A stretch of DNA of 64,000 nt from Watersipora subatra. Lineage: Eukaryota > Bryozoa > Gymnolaemata > Cheilostomatida > Watersiporidae. Location: the NCBI RefSeq assembly GCF_963576615.1, contig NC_088714.1, positions 26,222,558 to 26,286,557 on the forward strand, written 5' to 3'. Of the stretch, positions 1-11,900 are shown piece by piece (position 1 is the stretch's first letter; each line of letters begins with the position of its first letter). Made by a program: the position numbers and the translations under genes. The notes under the pieces were generated by a model. The model saw only the letters and a list, made by a program, of their open reading frames with translations. It did no database searches and was not told where the DNA came from.

Positions 1-37
1 TAAACAGTGAAATTTACCTATCTGTAATCTATATATT

Positions 38-185
38 ATATATTACTTTATTGGCAATAGTTTAATTTCAAATAGAAATGTTTTTCAAATTATACCATAC
101 AGTGATCATAAAACAAAAAATAAGCAAAGGGCAACAGTTAGCCATTACAATCAAATAAATTGTTTGACAAATAATGTAGTGTTTA
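38..185. repeat. Dispersed repeat, copy 1 (second copy 29362-29490)
   Basis: About 150 bp that recur at 29362-29490 in the same orientation. Shared landmarks are TTTTTCAAATTA, then a CCATACA run, then GGGCAACAGTTAGCCATTA and ATAAATNGTTTGA. Both copies follow a TA-rich stretch. No terminal inverted repeats or coding potential are visible, so the class is unknown (SINE, MITE or a fragment of something longer). Confidence 0.7.
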
Positions 186-658
186 AAATACCTTTCTTTT
201 CAAAAAAAATGGATATTAGGTAAAAGATTGTTAAAGCAGCTGGCAATGATATTTTCAGGATAATTGTTAGTGATTGTATGCAATTTGTTCACATCACGTA
301 AGCTGAAATGAGCTGAGAACCGGTAACTGTGCTGCGAAAAGGAAGGAGACAAACCATGAAAGATTTTGAAATCTTTAATTGACATAAAATAAACAATTAG
401 CAGAGTAAGAAGATAAATATATAGATCCGAGATAAATTCTAAGTTTTAGTTCTGCGCTAGAAATAATAAAGTAAATTATCAACAGATAAGCCATAAAAGA
501 TTACTAAGAAACACAGGCTAGCTATGTAGAATGTTAAGGAATGATGACTTGTTAAAAAAACAGTTAATTAATTTAATTTAGAGAAGGCAATTGCTAATTG
601 AAGAAAGGTTAACATAGTAGCTTGTTTTTGCAAATTAGCTTATTAGGGTATTTAACAG

Positions 659-3600
659 GTGTCCGAGGTAAGATGCTGAAAATGCGAGCAGAAGCTGAGG
701 CCGCCACTGAGAAAGCTGAGGAACTGTCAAAGGCCCTCACAGAAGCACGAGAAAAGATATTCACAGTAGAGGAAGAGAGAAATGCTTTGCATAGGTAACA
801 AGTCTGTTTAGCTAATACAATCTATCTTAGGACTTTCACAGTCTCCAAATCCACATGAGTATCATTTTAAAGTTCTGTTCTGATTGGTTACTCTCAGTCC
901 CAAAATGCATATAAGCGTTATTTTTAAAGTGCTGATAATATTATCTATTTCTTTCGTCTGAATTTATCTGAATTGTGAAATTACCAAATTTCTTTTAGAT
1001 TGAAGAATATAAAGTAAAAATAATTATCTCATATGTAGTGCTAAAGGCACTAAACAGTTTTAACCAATTGTTTAATTATAAATGGTTTGATAATTAAATT
1101 ACTTAATTATTTAAATTATTTAACCAATTACCAATTTTAACCAATTAATCAACACACAAAATCTGCAAAAATTAACTTTTTTAGCATGACTCTAAAGAAG
1201 TTTAACAATAAGAAGGCTGTGCTAATATTAGCTGTGCTGACAACCTTATAAGGAGATATCAGTACAGCGACCAGCAAATTTGTATCACACTGGAAAATTG
1301 TACACAAAATTCGAGGTCATTAATGAGTCAGTTGCTGTTACTGTTACTGACACAGCTGCATAGTTACTGCACAGCTGACAGTTGAAAGCTGACAGTTGAC
1401 AGTTGACAGCTGTAAAGATGAAATACCCGCTTATTTTATGGTCTCTTCGTTTACCACTTTAAACAATGTCATACCTATTAGACAAACACGTAGAAGTTCT
1501 TTAAATTGGTCTAATCAACTGTGGGTAGCACACTGTGAGTATAAGAGCTGGGAAATATCTACTTTAGCTTTTATTAACGAAATTTGAATTTAATTTGAAT
1601 TTATAAATCCAATGTATTTTCTAACGAAACGTTATAAAATAGTTCGAAATACAATTTTTGAACTATGAAAATTGAATTAATTTTGAATTTGAATTTTTTT
1701 AGGTTAAAATATTATGGTACATGAATTGACATGACAATAATATGCTAGCTGCAAAAATATTGTAGTTATAAGAGCTTGTCAATATAAACATATGCTGGTG
1801 TTTAGTCATGTTTTAGGAAAATATCACTCACAACAGTCTGTCAGTGTGATGATAAATGTCTTCATTTTGGTCTAATCTAAAACCTCCTGCCAGTTCTACT
1901 TTGTCATTTGTTACTTGACTTATTTACTTTATTCATATTCCTGTAGAGTGTATATATTGGCTTTAATTCTTAAACTAGGCTTTTCCTCATGGCCCTTTCT
2001 TTCTTGCAACTGTACACCAGTTTTTGGAGAAAGCCACCATAGTCCATCACTTCAACACGTCCAAATCAATTCAAATTCGTTGGGATAAAAATGGCTTTTG
2101 TCTAATGGTGCTCCTTTTCTTCTCAGTACCTCAGTAAGGAAAGAATCATAACTCTCCGTGTGATACCAATGATTGATCATAAACATCTCATAACATATCA
2201 TTACATATTCCTGCAACCTGTGTGTTTGCACTCTGTAAACAGCCCCCGTCCCTTTGACAGCACCATTCAGTCATGCTACCTGCAAGGTTGACTGATATAT
2301 TTGGCCTTTCACTTTAATGGTTGCTGCAAATACTAGTACTTAAGTCTCTATAAGCTGCGCTATCATTTCCAGTTCTGGGAAGGATTTCATTGTTCAACTT
2401 AGAATGGTCAGCTGCTGTGCTTCCAAGATAATTAAGGGCCTTGAAATGTTTCAATGGCTCTCTTTCGATTGTCGTAAGTGTTTAGGAAATACTGTGTTTT
2501 CGAGAAAGTTTGGTAGCTAATAAAGTCACTCTGTATTCCTGATATTTACTTTGAGACTGAATTCCTTACAGCGGCAATGAATTTATTTTCGAAGATTTGA
2601 GTGTCAGAAAGTTTGTCAGTTATTAGAGCACTATCATCGGCAAAAAGGTATAACTTATACAAGCTTAGTAATTCCTTTGCTTTTGTGTTTGAATTGCGCC
2701 ACATTAAACAGATTTGTCCTTTTGTAATCTTCATGTAAACTTTCTCTAAGCTGTCATAGACGACTTTAAGCATGGCATACAAATAGAGAAGGGTGTTAGG
2801 TCAACAGCACTGCCTTGCTTAACTCCACTCCTTACTGCAAGGTCACTTAAGATTGAACTAATTATAGCCTCATTTGCCTGAATACACTTACGGAGATATT
2901 CAATGATGCTGATCAAAGTTTTTTTGTGCTGCAGAACTTTTAGAGACCCTCGAAAGACCAATTCTAGACGCAGTGTAAAGAGATTTATTGAAATCTACAA
3001 TGACAGCACTTCTGTGCTAGTCTTGGTCAGAAATATATATATAAGCTCTGGTAACGTGTACAAAGTCATCAGAGAAGTATTTACAAAATACGCTCTTGCC
3101 ATCTGGCAAACACATGTCTATAGTGAAGTTCCCTTATACAAATATACATTGTACAAGTGATTACTGTTGATAGACCTCACGTTCCAACATGTATTACCTG
3201 CTGTCAAGTTAAAGCTATCAATAACCATTGGCTACCGTATTCCTTTGAGAAGGTTGTTGACAATCTTCCACAGTCAGCATAGTTATCAGGACTATGACAG
3301 GTTGCTGGGTTTGCAGACAGAATGAGAACATTAAAGATCAGCTATTTGGAGTGGAACAACAGTTGAGGACTGCAAATAACAGATTGGTTGAGTCAGATGG
3401 AGACAAGGACCAGCTACTGAATGAGGTACTGCTAGATATCAGCTACACGTATTCATATTACTGAATGGGGTTGTCCGATGATTGCCCAGGTGCCATTCCC
3501 GTGGGTGCAATCTTTTTTCTTAACGGCCAGGCGGAAGGAGGGACACAGCTTTTATTATAGTAAAGATTTAGACTAGCTTAAAGGTTGACTTGCCACAAAA

Positions 3601-6600
3601 TTCACATTACACTTAGTTAGTATCAAAAGATTCACCATGTTTTACTCTGTTGTGCTGTAGGTGCAAAATATGTGGAAATGTGATTACAAGCTCTTAAAAG
3701 CTAAAAACCAGTTTCTTCACCCAAGGAATTTAAATTAGTCTAAATCTTAGCTATAATAAGAGTCGTGTTCATTCTTGTGAAACCAGTGTTAGCAAGAAAT
3801 ATTGTGTCATGATCTTTCATGTAATCATGATCTTCAAGCATGCTAGCTGAAGCGTGTATTTTAACTAATCAGCATTAAAGATTGTCAGGTGCATAGCTAT
3901 GTGCACAATTATTCTATAACAATGCCAGATGGAAGGGTATTCTAATGGACAGCCTACCTGGTTGCAGAACTGGAGGATCAGAGCTTAATTCCAATAAAAA
4001 GCGGATTTTTCGTACCTAAAACTTTGTAGCTATAGCCATACACACACGAACTACAGACCAACAATCTATATATTTATTTATACATGTACCTATATGCAGA
4101 TAAATAAATAAATAAATAAATAGGTCCTTCTAGATGTCATTACTACTTCCTCTCGCCAGTTATCAGTATTACTGATAATTAAATGAACTACTAGTTACTG
4201 CTACTCTTTGTTATTATTGAGAGTTAATTATGAAATCGGTTTAATAATTCCGTAGCAGGTACTTGCATGTTGTTCTCAGTCAACAGAAACAAACTTTTAT
4301 GACTCTAACACAACTAACATGTGAGATGGCATCTAGTAAACATGAGATTGTAGCAATTTGTCTCAAACAGAGCAAGCTATAGGACTCTGAAATTCTGTAG
4401 CTACTCAATAAAGTATGCTAATTTGATGCTTTAGTGAAGGAAATTACCATAAATCCTCGTATATAAACCATACCTGTAAAACCCAAATTTGTTTAGCTTT
4501 GGGAGTGGCTTATATCCACAGTCTAAATATTGTACATGTACCTGTAAACTTTTTCCTACGTTCCTGGTTAAAGTAGCTTTTAGAATGAGCAAATGTTAAA
4601 AATAATTATTCAATAATGAATTGCTAGGAAATACCCAGTACTTCTACTCATGTAATGAGGTCATTAGTCGTGGTGACTTCATCTGCCATCTCCAGTACTT
4701 GATTCCATTTGTTGAGTTGCTTATCTTTGATGCCAAAAACTGCTGCAACAAATCGGTTATTAGTTTCTAAAGCTACATTTACAACCTTCAATTTAAACGC
4801 GGTGTGGTATTGTGCTTTTCTTAATTATACGGGTTACAAAATGTGTTCACTGATTTCATACATGTTTACTGTGGTTTGTTAAAGGCATAACACCTTTTCT
4901 TCAAAGGTGAGAACACTCATTGGTTGATTGCCACCTTGTCAGCCAATGCTTGTGATGACAGAGGTGATAAACTTGTTGAATGACTCAAGTAGCTAGGTTA
5001 CATTGAGTGTGTTAAATGAATGGAAAAACAGCAGGTGTGTCTGATGCATGCTGTTTACCTGTAACTCAACAAACAGTCTTCAAAGTTTGGGGTGCAGCCT
5101 TTACATGGTGGCAGCTTATACACGAGTATTTATGGTAGTTAGTGTTAATTTGTTATTACAATGTTTGTAACACTTTATTCATAGTGAGATAGAATTACCA
5201 TTGCTCATCTTTTCTTGAGAAAGTTATACAATTTCCTGGGTCCCTCTGTACAGAACCTTGTTCAACTTGAGAGCTTAATAGATGAAATGTAAGTTGACAG
5301 CGCTGCAATAATATTGGGACAGGTGAAGACACTGAATCATAGACTCAGCACGATGGACACGGCTGAAGATGTCTATAAGCAGCAGTTGGGTAGCGAGAGG
5401 GAGAGGGCGGATCTGTTAGAGAATATGGCAGCAGAGTACAAAAGGAATGTCGATCGTCTTCAGATGGATAACGAGAAGCTTGATCACGATGTAGCCATGC
5501 TTCGAGCAGACAATGTCTTGCTGGCTCAGCAACTCAAGGAGACAGAAGATAGAGTGAGTCAGAGTGACTTAAAGTGTTAGTGTGTGTGGGTGCGGGGTAT
5601 TATTCACCCTAGTAAGATTAGTGTCTATCTGTTTAGGCTAAAGGACCATGACTTCTGTTTGGCTCAAAGCTTTTAATGACACTTATGACTGATCAGCAAT
5701 GTTTTTTACAGCTGATGGAACTTTTCACTTTCTTAACAATTTCTAAAACTGTTGGTAAGATTGCCTTCTGATTACAGATTAATGAAAAAGGAAAAATGCA
5801 ATTTGAAAAAATTTGAGCAACCAGCTAAGAGAATTGAGACATGTGTGTACATTATCAATAATTTTATAAGCTCTGAATGTTTGAACGAGACAGTCAATAA
5901 AAATTTTTGACCAACAGAAAGTGTTATAAAAACAGATCACACAACCATTGAGTTTAGCAACAGAACTACTGTTTGCTGCTCACGATACATCATTGCTATC
6001 CACTCTGTTTGTAAATGCAAACAACAGGGCCAAAGTTTGAGATAAACTATTTGGTTCTTGAAAAATTCCTGAAACTAAGTTTATTTTAAAATGCACCCCG
6101 GATCATACGTTTAACCTGAAGACTATATAACACCTTTTAACTGGGAAGTTGCCATGGCTTTATAGTATAGAGTACCCTCTCCATGAACAATCGGTGTTCA
6201 ATTTTTACAAAGGCCAAGGGCAGAGGGCCTTATCTGAACTTAAGATTTCAAATTCTCAAATCTTCTCTATTGAGGCACTCTAGATATCACGCTATGGCAG
6301 CTTTTGCCAGAAGAAAAATAAAACATGTTATTCTTTGATAATTAACTTGGAGATGTTTGTGAGGATTAGAGCTTTTATAGAGCCTCCTATCGTGTAGTTG
6401 TCTGCCCTGAAAAACGTTTGTGACTTTTTTATCACAAACTATAAATTATTCTTTTTATAAATCCTTTTTGATTGATGATTGATGACCAAAAAAACTAACA
6501 AATCACACCTTTTTGGATTTGTCTATCCCTGCATTGATCTAACCTTTAACAGCTACCCAAACCTTATAACAAGATGGCTACCACCTTTACAATGGTAAAA

Positions 6601-8529
6601 AAATGCTGATAGATAAACATCTCAATACTGTTATTAACAAAATCCATCATAGTTATGGTTTAATGGGCGTGGATCAGTTGAGCGCTAACCTGTGCGGTTT
6701 CTACTCTGAACAGGTGGTCGAGTTGACCAGCAGCTACAATCAGATAGCAATGGAAAACAGGCAGTTGGAGCACATGAGGACACACCGCAGGCCTAGTCAT
6801 GAATTTAGGACTCATCATGAACCTCAGCAAGAAAGAGCCACACCACCACCAGCACCAGCACCACCTCAAATGGAACAACGGATGAAAGAAAAGGTCAAGG
6901 ACCTCGAAGAAGCGCTGGCACAATTAAACAAAAGCGCTGCAAAGATAGCTCAGCTAGAAAATGAAGTCTATATTTACCAGGAGAATTTCCGAATGCTCAC
7001 TGAACAGCTCAGAGAATTGGAACAAGTCAATAGAGAATTGAAACATCAGGTAAGTCTATTTACCTGGTAACTGGTAATAAGTAAAACACATTAGCCAGTT
7101 TTGCAAATGTGTCTGTTAAGTCGCTCATATATTCGTGAGATTAGTTCAAACTTTAGCTAGCTTATGTTAGAGTAACTTACTCTACGTATCTCTATTGCTA
7201 GTTGAGCCGGCAATTTCATTCATGTCTCCGACATAAAAATAATGAGAACCTTTTTATTTGAACTTCACTTTTTTTCTTACATATAATTCAGTTTTTTACA
7301 TGGCGTTACATGTATATAAAGTATTATTTTTAATGCAACGAACAATTAATAAGCTGTAATATTAATCTTTAAGGGCTATGGTAGATTTATAGGCTGTGAA
7401 ACCAGTTGAAAGAATTACACTTATTGTTATGAGAATGTTTCCTCCAACATATGACATTTTTCACATATGACTAAAATCTATGAACGACTTAGCTTCACAT
7501 GTAAAGGGTTGACTGTGTCAGTATTATATGGAATGGAACTAGGTCCCCCTATCAACATACAATCAGCTACGGCCACTGTGTAGAAATAATCATTTTGGAA
7601 CTAATTTTGAACTATTTCGTGAAAGGAATTTAGTTGAGAACACTCCAGAAATTTTGCGGATTAGTTTCTGGTTTAATTCCCGAAGAAATATTCATACTTT
7701 GCAGAAAACCCTTCGTCATTAGCTTGTTATTTTATTATTCGACATTATTAGTGGCAACCATCATGTCTGATGACTTGTCTCTGAAGTCTTAGTATTTACC
7801 AAATGAAGGTTTAAAATATATGTCAGTCTCAGGCCATTGAAAGATCTGATCACGCTCTAAAAAGTTTAGAGAATAGCTATACAGCAGCAAATTAAGTTCA
7901 AGCTGCTCTGACTCAAACATATTCAGTTTTAATGTTCTTAAACGCATTTCTTTCTGTGATCAGCAACTCCGCTATATCTCTTGTAGCTGAAATTTGATGG
8001 TGTAAGTATAATCTGACAGGTGTATGTATGTCCATATGTCCGCATATCTGTGCACACAGTAGCATCTCAATGTCCCGCTTCATTCTATTGGCTAGTGAAA
8101 CCAGTTGATGCTGTCATCCTAGTGACATGACTAGACCTGTACTGTTAACTGTCCATCTATGATGACCACGTGTAACAATGTAAGCCACATAGATCGGCAA
8201 GATCTTAGGAGCTTACATTAAGTGTAAGACGATGCGTAAGCCCCTAGTATGAATGTTTGTAAACTTATTTGTAGACTAAGAAGGCTGGGCCAATCCAAGA
8301 CCAGCTTATGGATGCACTAGAGCATAACAAAGTACTAAACTCTCAGCTATGCGAATCGGACAAACAGAACGCGGTCTGGGAGGCAAGGTCAACTGAGATG
8401 GTGTCTCGAATAGCAGACCTTGAACAGCAGCTACAACAGCAGAAGGCAGCCTATGGCGAACTCTACTCTCAGATGAATAAAACAATCACCGATTTAGAGA
8501 AAGGCAGTGGTAGTACATGCGATCTCTGA
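659..8529 (+). CDS. Coiled-coil protein, C-terminal part (5' end outside window)
   Basis: Five exons join in phase: 659-794, 3317-3425, 5323-5553, 6714-7049 and 8275-8529 (TGA). They give about 354 residues; the gene begins upstream of the window. Acceptors end in AG and donors are gtaaca, gtactg, gtgagt and gtaagt. Nearly all of the product is charged heptad-like helix rich in E, Q, K and L, as in centrosomal, ciliary or scaffold coiled coils. Exon 4 carries a break in the helix: a His-rich stretch followed by a Pro/Ala-rich linker (PPPAPAPP) before the coil resumes. The C-terminus ends in a Gly/Ser-rich tail (GSGSTCDL). There is no enzymatic motif. I do not recognise the family; TSGA10- or CEP-type proteins were considered but no diagnostic motif supports them. 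An AATAAA lies 206 bp after the stop. The exon structure is well supported; the function is unknown. Confidence 0.85.
795..3316. other. Intron 1 of the coiled-coil gene
   Basis: This 2.5-kb intron holds the minus-strand LINE remnant listed separately. Around 1050-1160 there are AT-rich repeats of TTTAACCAATT, and around 1376-1412 short repeats of GACAGTTGA/GACAGCTG. Nothing else is recognisable. Confidence 0.5.
2280..3010 (-). mobile_element. Degenerate LINE reverse-transcriptase fragment
   Basis: Read on the minus strand, pieces in shifting frames give an ordered set of reverse-transcriptase motifs. From high to low coordinate they are VDFNKSLYTASR (related to the DF.KAFD motif), then SGVKQGSAVDLTPFS (compare GV.QG.VLSP.LF), then LFADDSAL (the catalytic F/Y-A-D-D box), then ALNYLGSTAADHS (compare YLG). 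Frameshifts and stops separate them, so this is a dead copy. It is antisense to the host gene's intron. The exact non-LTR clade cannot be assigned by eye. Confidence 0.8.
3454..3572 (+). mobile_element. tRNA-like SINE, 3' part
   Basis: This resembles the element at 18433-18570. Both contain CATTCCC or GATTCCC, then TGNGGTGCAAT, a T-rich stretch, GGACAC or GACACGAC, and the tail TTATTATAGTAAAGATT. Only the B-box side and tail are clear here; the head is not obvious. It lies in intron 2 of the coiled-coil gene. Confidence 0.6.
3581..3713. repeat. Solo end of a TTAA-flanked foldback element
   Basis: About 130 bp match the terminal inverted repeats of the element at 61982-62879. Shared runs are TTCACATTACA, ATCAAAAGATTCACCATGT and GTGCAAAATATGTGGAAATG. 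Only one arm is present. It begins after TTAAA and is bracketed by SINE-tail sequence on the left and an inverted SINE tail on the right. Confidence 0.75.
3734..3770 (-). repeat. Inverted SINE tail
   Basis: The reverse complement reads ACACGACTCTTATTATAG, then CTAAGATTTAGACTA. This is the SINE 3' tail, facing the plus-oriented copy at 3454-3572 across the TTAA-element arm. Confidence 0.6.
4445..5137. mobile_element. Non-autonomous DNA transposon (MITE), about 690 bp
   Basis: Terminal inverted repeats are visible: the left end is TACCATAAATCCTCGTATA, and the right end read in reverse is TACCATAAATACTCGTGTA. No open frame of note lies inside. It sits in intron 2 of the coiled-coil gene. The superfamily is not certain. 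Confidence 0.75.
5254..5288 (+). other. Candidate 35-nt cryptic or poison exon
   Basis: A pyrimidine-rich acceptor (CCCTCTGTACAG) precedes 35 nt that would encode NLVQLESLIDE, typical of the surrounding coiled coil, followed by a perfect GTAAGT donor. Incoming phase is 0, but 35 nt breaks the frame, and joining to the next exon gives ATG TGA. Inclusion would therefore truncate the protein. It may be a regulated poison exon, a decayed exon, or a real exon with a one-base error. The gap to the next exon would be only 34 nt. Confidence 0.35.
5554..6713. other. Intron 3 of the coiled-coil gene, nothing recognised
   Basis: 1.16 kb of AT-rich sequence with no repeat, element or open frame that I can support. 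Confidence 0.5.
7588..7895. repeat. 300-bp dispersed repeat, copy 1
   Basis: About 308 bp recur at 17229-17539 in the same orientation with few differences; shared stretches exceed 80 bp without change. It starts near AATCATTTTGGA and ends at ATACAGCAGCAAATTA. No terminal inverted repeats are seen. The sharp ends and high identity suggest a recent mobile insertion of unknown class. Confidence 0.85.
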
Positions 8530-8734
8530 AACCCCAACCCTCAATCTGAGGAGACAACTCCAACAGCCTGTTAAGAAAACCCAAACTTTCATTTTCTAAT
8601 GAGAGAGCAATTTCCCATTTTTAAATAGCACTATGTTGCGATAAACAGAAGAAGTCAACTAGGACAGTGGCTGGTGGTAGGCTTAAAGTGCATGGTGTCA
8701 AGGCCACCGCCTTCATGGATTGTAAATACATATC

Positions 8735-8740
8735 AATAAA
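8735..8740 (+). other. Poly(A) signal AATAAA of the coiled-coil gene
   Basis: The first AATAAA after the stop at 8529, giving a 3' UTR of roughly 220-240 nt. Confidence 0.7.
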
Positions 8741-8748
8741 ACTAAATC

Positions 8749-8754
8749 TTTATT
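8749..8754 (-). other. Poly(A) signal AATAAA of the HMG20 gene
   Basis: TTTATT on the plus strand reads AATAAA on the minus strand, 194 bp beyond the HMG20 stop. It lies about 10 bp from the opposing gene's signal, so cleavage sites 10-30 nt downstream of each would make the two transcripts overlap. Confidence 0.6.
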
Positions 8755-8947
8755 TTAATTTGCAATATGGAATTCCTTCTTAGTATAAGAAACAAGATAA
8801 TTCAATCCAGTACCTATATGTCATGCAACATCAATGGCAAGTAAACCTATGTACAGGATATGAACTATGACTAATATAATAAAGATGGAGAGACAGTTAG
8901 GTACTAGTAACATTGATTGCAAGATGAAAGAATTGAACGTCAAAGCA

Positions 8948-11900
8948 TTAGGTGACATAAGCCTCGAGGTTCAACTTGTTGACAACTTCCCTGACAGCCA
9001 CGATGAGATCCTGATGCTCTTGTGGCGAGTCAAGTATTACTTTATGTAATTTCGTCATATAACTGTCAATTGTTGCAACAGTCGGCACCTCCTTTGAACC
9101 TATATAACAACAGATGTGATATCCGTGTTACCAAACAATAATAGATGTATGAGTGGGACCAAACAGCAACTGATGCCAAACAGCAACTTTGAATGTTACA
9201 TCTAGAGGATGTGATATCATTTGATACCACTAAGGTGCTGGCAGTTGTTACTCCCTTACTGCAGCAACTATAGCTGATAAATTTATCTACTAATGTTGCT
9301 TATGTGAGGTAGAAAAGTACATCACTATGCTTGTGATGTTGAACGCATATCAGTGAGCCTATGTTTGTGAAGAGCTTGTTCAAACTAAAACATACAGCAT
9401 CTGAACTCTTTCACTACGGAAATTTATGCTCGTTTTGATGGAATTCATGCTGACAAATTTTTGCCGACATACACTCGGTATTTTGCTGTGAAAGCTAGTC
9501 TCTTTCATAGAGCTCTAATGTAAAGTTATTTTAGAATCAACAGACAATTCTGTACAGGAATCTATGCATCTGACAAGCAAAAGTCAAGTTGAATATTTTT
9601 TAGTATAGTGAAACGGGTTGTAAAAGATAAACGCTATAAATTCGAAGTATGACCAAACCGCAGACTCATTCTCTAATACAAAATACAATTATCAAAAATA
9701 GCTGAGGCGTAATGTTGAAGAATTTCACTAACACAAATAAATTTAGGTTATTACTTTTTCTTTTTTCACCTGCCCTAAACCAAAAATTAAAAAAATTGAA
9801 AATTGATATTATGTTGTGAATTCTGAATAAAAAAACTAACTGGTTCAATTTTTGTTTAGGCAAAATGATGACCTAATATCCTAAATGTATGGTGACAAAA
9901 TTTCAAGTGGATCTGTTAACTCTGTGATCCATGAATTATGTAATTTTATGTTTCTGTATGGGTACGAAGATGAGTCGTTATAAAGGGATTCCATAGCAAA
10001 AGAGTCAAGCTGAGTAACAATAAATAGTACTTTATGAACCTAGGTAGTCACAGTCAATAACAGTATTTTAATACAGTGCGGATTACATACAGTGACAGGG
10101 ATGAGCAGGTGTTTAGAGTCAACAAGCTACCTGGTAGAGGTATGCTGACAAAGCTGGAGGTGAGGGTGTCCCGTAGAGACTCTAGGTGCTGAATGAGAGC
10201 AATGTTGTTATTCCTCTGTGTGTTAGCCTCCTCGTCAAGACTATTCGCGATACCCTTCAGCTCCTCGACGTGTTTGCTCAGAATCGCATTCTGCTCTTCG
10301 TACTGATAGTTAAGTTTGCGCAGCTCGCGTAGCTCCTTCTCACGACCTGCATTCATCATTAATCGGTTTGAGCAACATCTCTATGTTACGTCTCATAAAT
10401 ACAGATCTGCTAAACGGTAAGACTCGTAACCCACTGTGAGTAACATTACCCGGGTGCAGATGTTCATCAGGTCTACATATTTCATTTAAACACAATTTAA
10501 TGTTTCGACAAATGAGTAAGAAGATAATAGAATAATAAGGCTATTTTTAATAAGTTCAAACTCCAAGGAGAAATAAAGCAGAGCTGAGAGTAAGAAACCT
10601 TAAAAGAAAGGTTCACGTGTGCTCGAGGTCTCGGGAAAACGGTAGGCTATTACTGCGGTTATAAGGTAGAATATGAGGAGTATATGAGAGTATAATATGA
10701 TAATATAAGGTACGAGCATTTAATAACTTTAACAACTGTGTGAATAGCATACAACTCTGCTTATTGCGACTGCTAGGCATCGATCTGCTTTCTATCAAAA
10801 TAACCTAATCGAAATAACCTACCTAATCAAAATAATTCGACTAGCTATGCTAATGCATATTATGGGCTTCATCACTCTTCCGGCTTTTTTCTTTTATTTA
10901 ACTACTTGTGATGATTAAAATAAATCACACAAAAAACCGAGCATTATTGTTTTTACTATTTCTTTCGAACCCAAGAAATTCAATATGATATTCATAGTTT
11001 GAAAACAAAACTGCCTTTTAAACTAAAGAGCAGCGATGTTCGAACTGTCTTTTGCCCTTGTGAAATAGCCCACTGCAAGTGTAATACTTCATGAGCAAGC
11101 CCGATGACAGGTTCACTCCATCAGAGTTTCCAACAATTTTTTCTCACATAGCGCTCAATGGCAATGTATGGCCCGCCTTAAGATGGCCATGTAAAGATGC
11201 AAACACATTAGGCAATATTCAGTGAGATATCATACTAAATATCGCAGTACAATATTTAGTGCGATATTTAAAAACCTGTACGACACAACATACAAAAATA
11301 ACAACAAAAAAACCCAGTTGATAACCAACATTTGGAAGTCAATCGTTGCGCAGGTTGACCATCTTGAGAATGGTGAATATTTATTATATTAAAAATAAAA
11401 ACTACTATAAAGTAAACTATATATAGAAATCGTAAAATATTGCTTTTAAAAATACAAGAATCTTTTTTTCTTACGTCTTCTTGTAGTGAACAATCCATGA
11501 AAGTGAGATAGGTCTTAGGACAAAAGTGGAAGCTGTTTACGCCGTTGCCTAGAAGGCACCATATTAACTTAACTTTATTAACAACTCCGAAGAAACTGAT
11601 GATACAGAATTTTATTGGCAGTTGGTAAGCGTGCCCACGATATGGTTTGTTGGTGAACCACTCAAGTGTGTATAGGCATATGCCAGTGATATCGCCTAGT
11701 GTGTTTAGACCTTAGCAGTGGAAAAGAAAGGATGTTTGATATGGTTACTGGTAAGGCAGACAATTTGGGGTTATTAGAGCTTCACCCTATGGCGATTGGA
11801 TTGTTTGGTGGCAACTTTGAAGGTAGATGATTTAAAGATAGCAAACAATTAAAAATATATTGCCAATCGTATAAACAATATACACGTAATCGTGTAGTGA

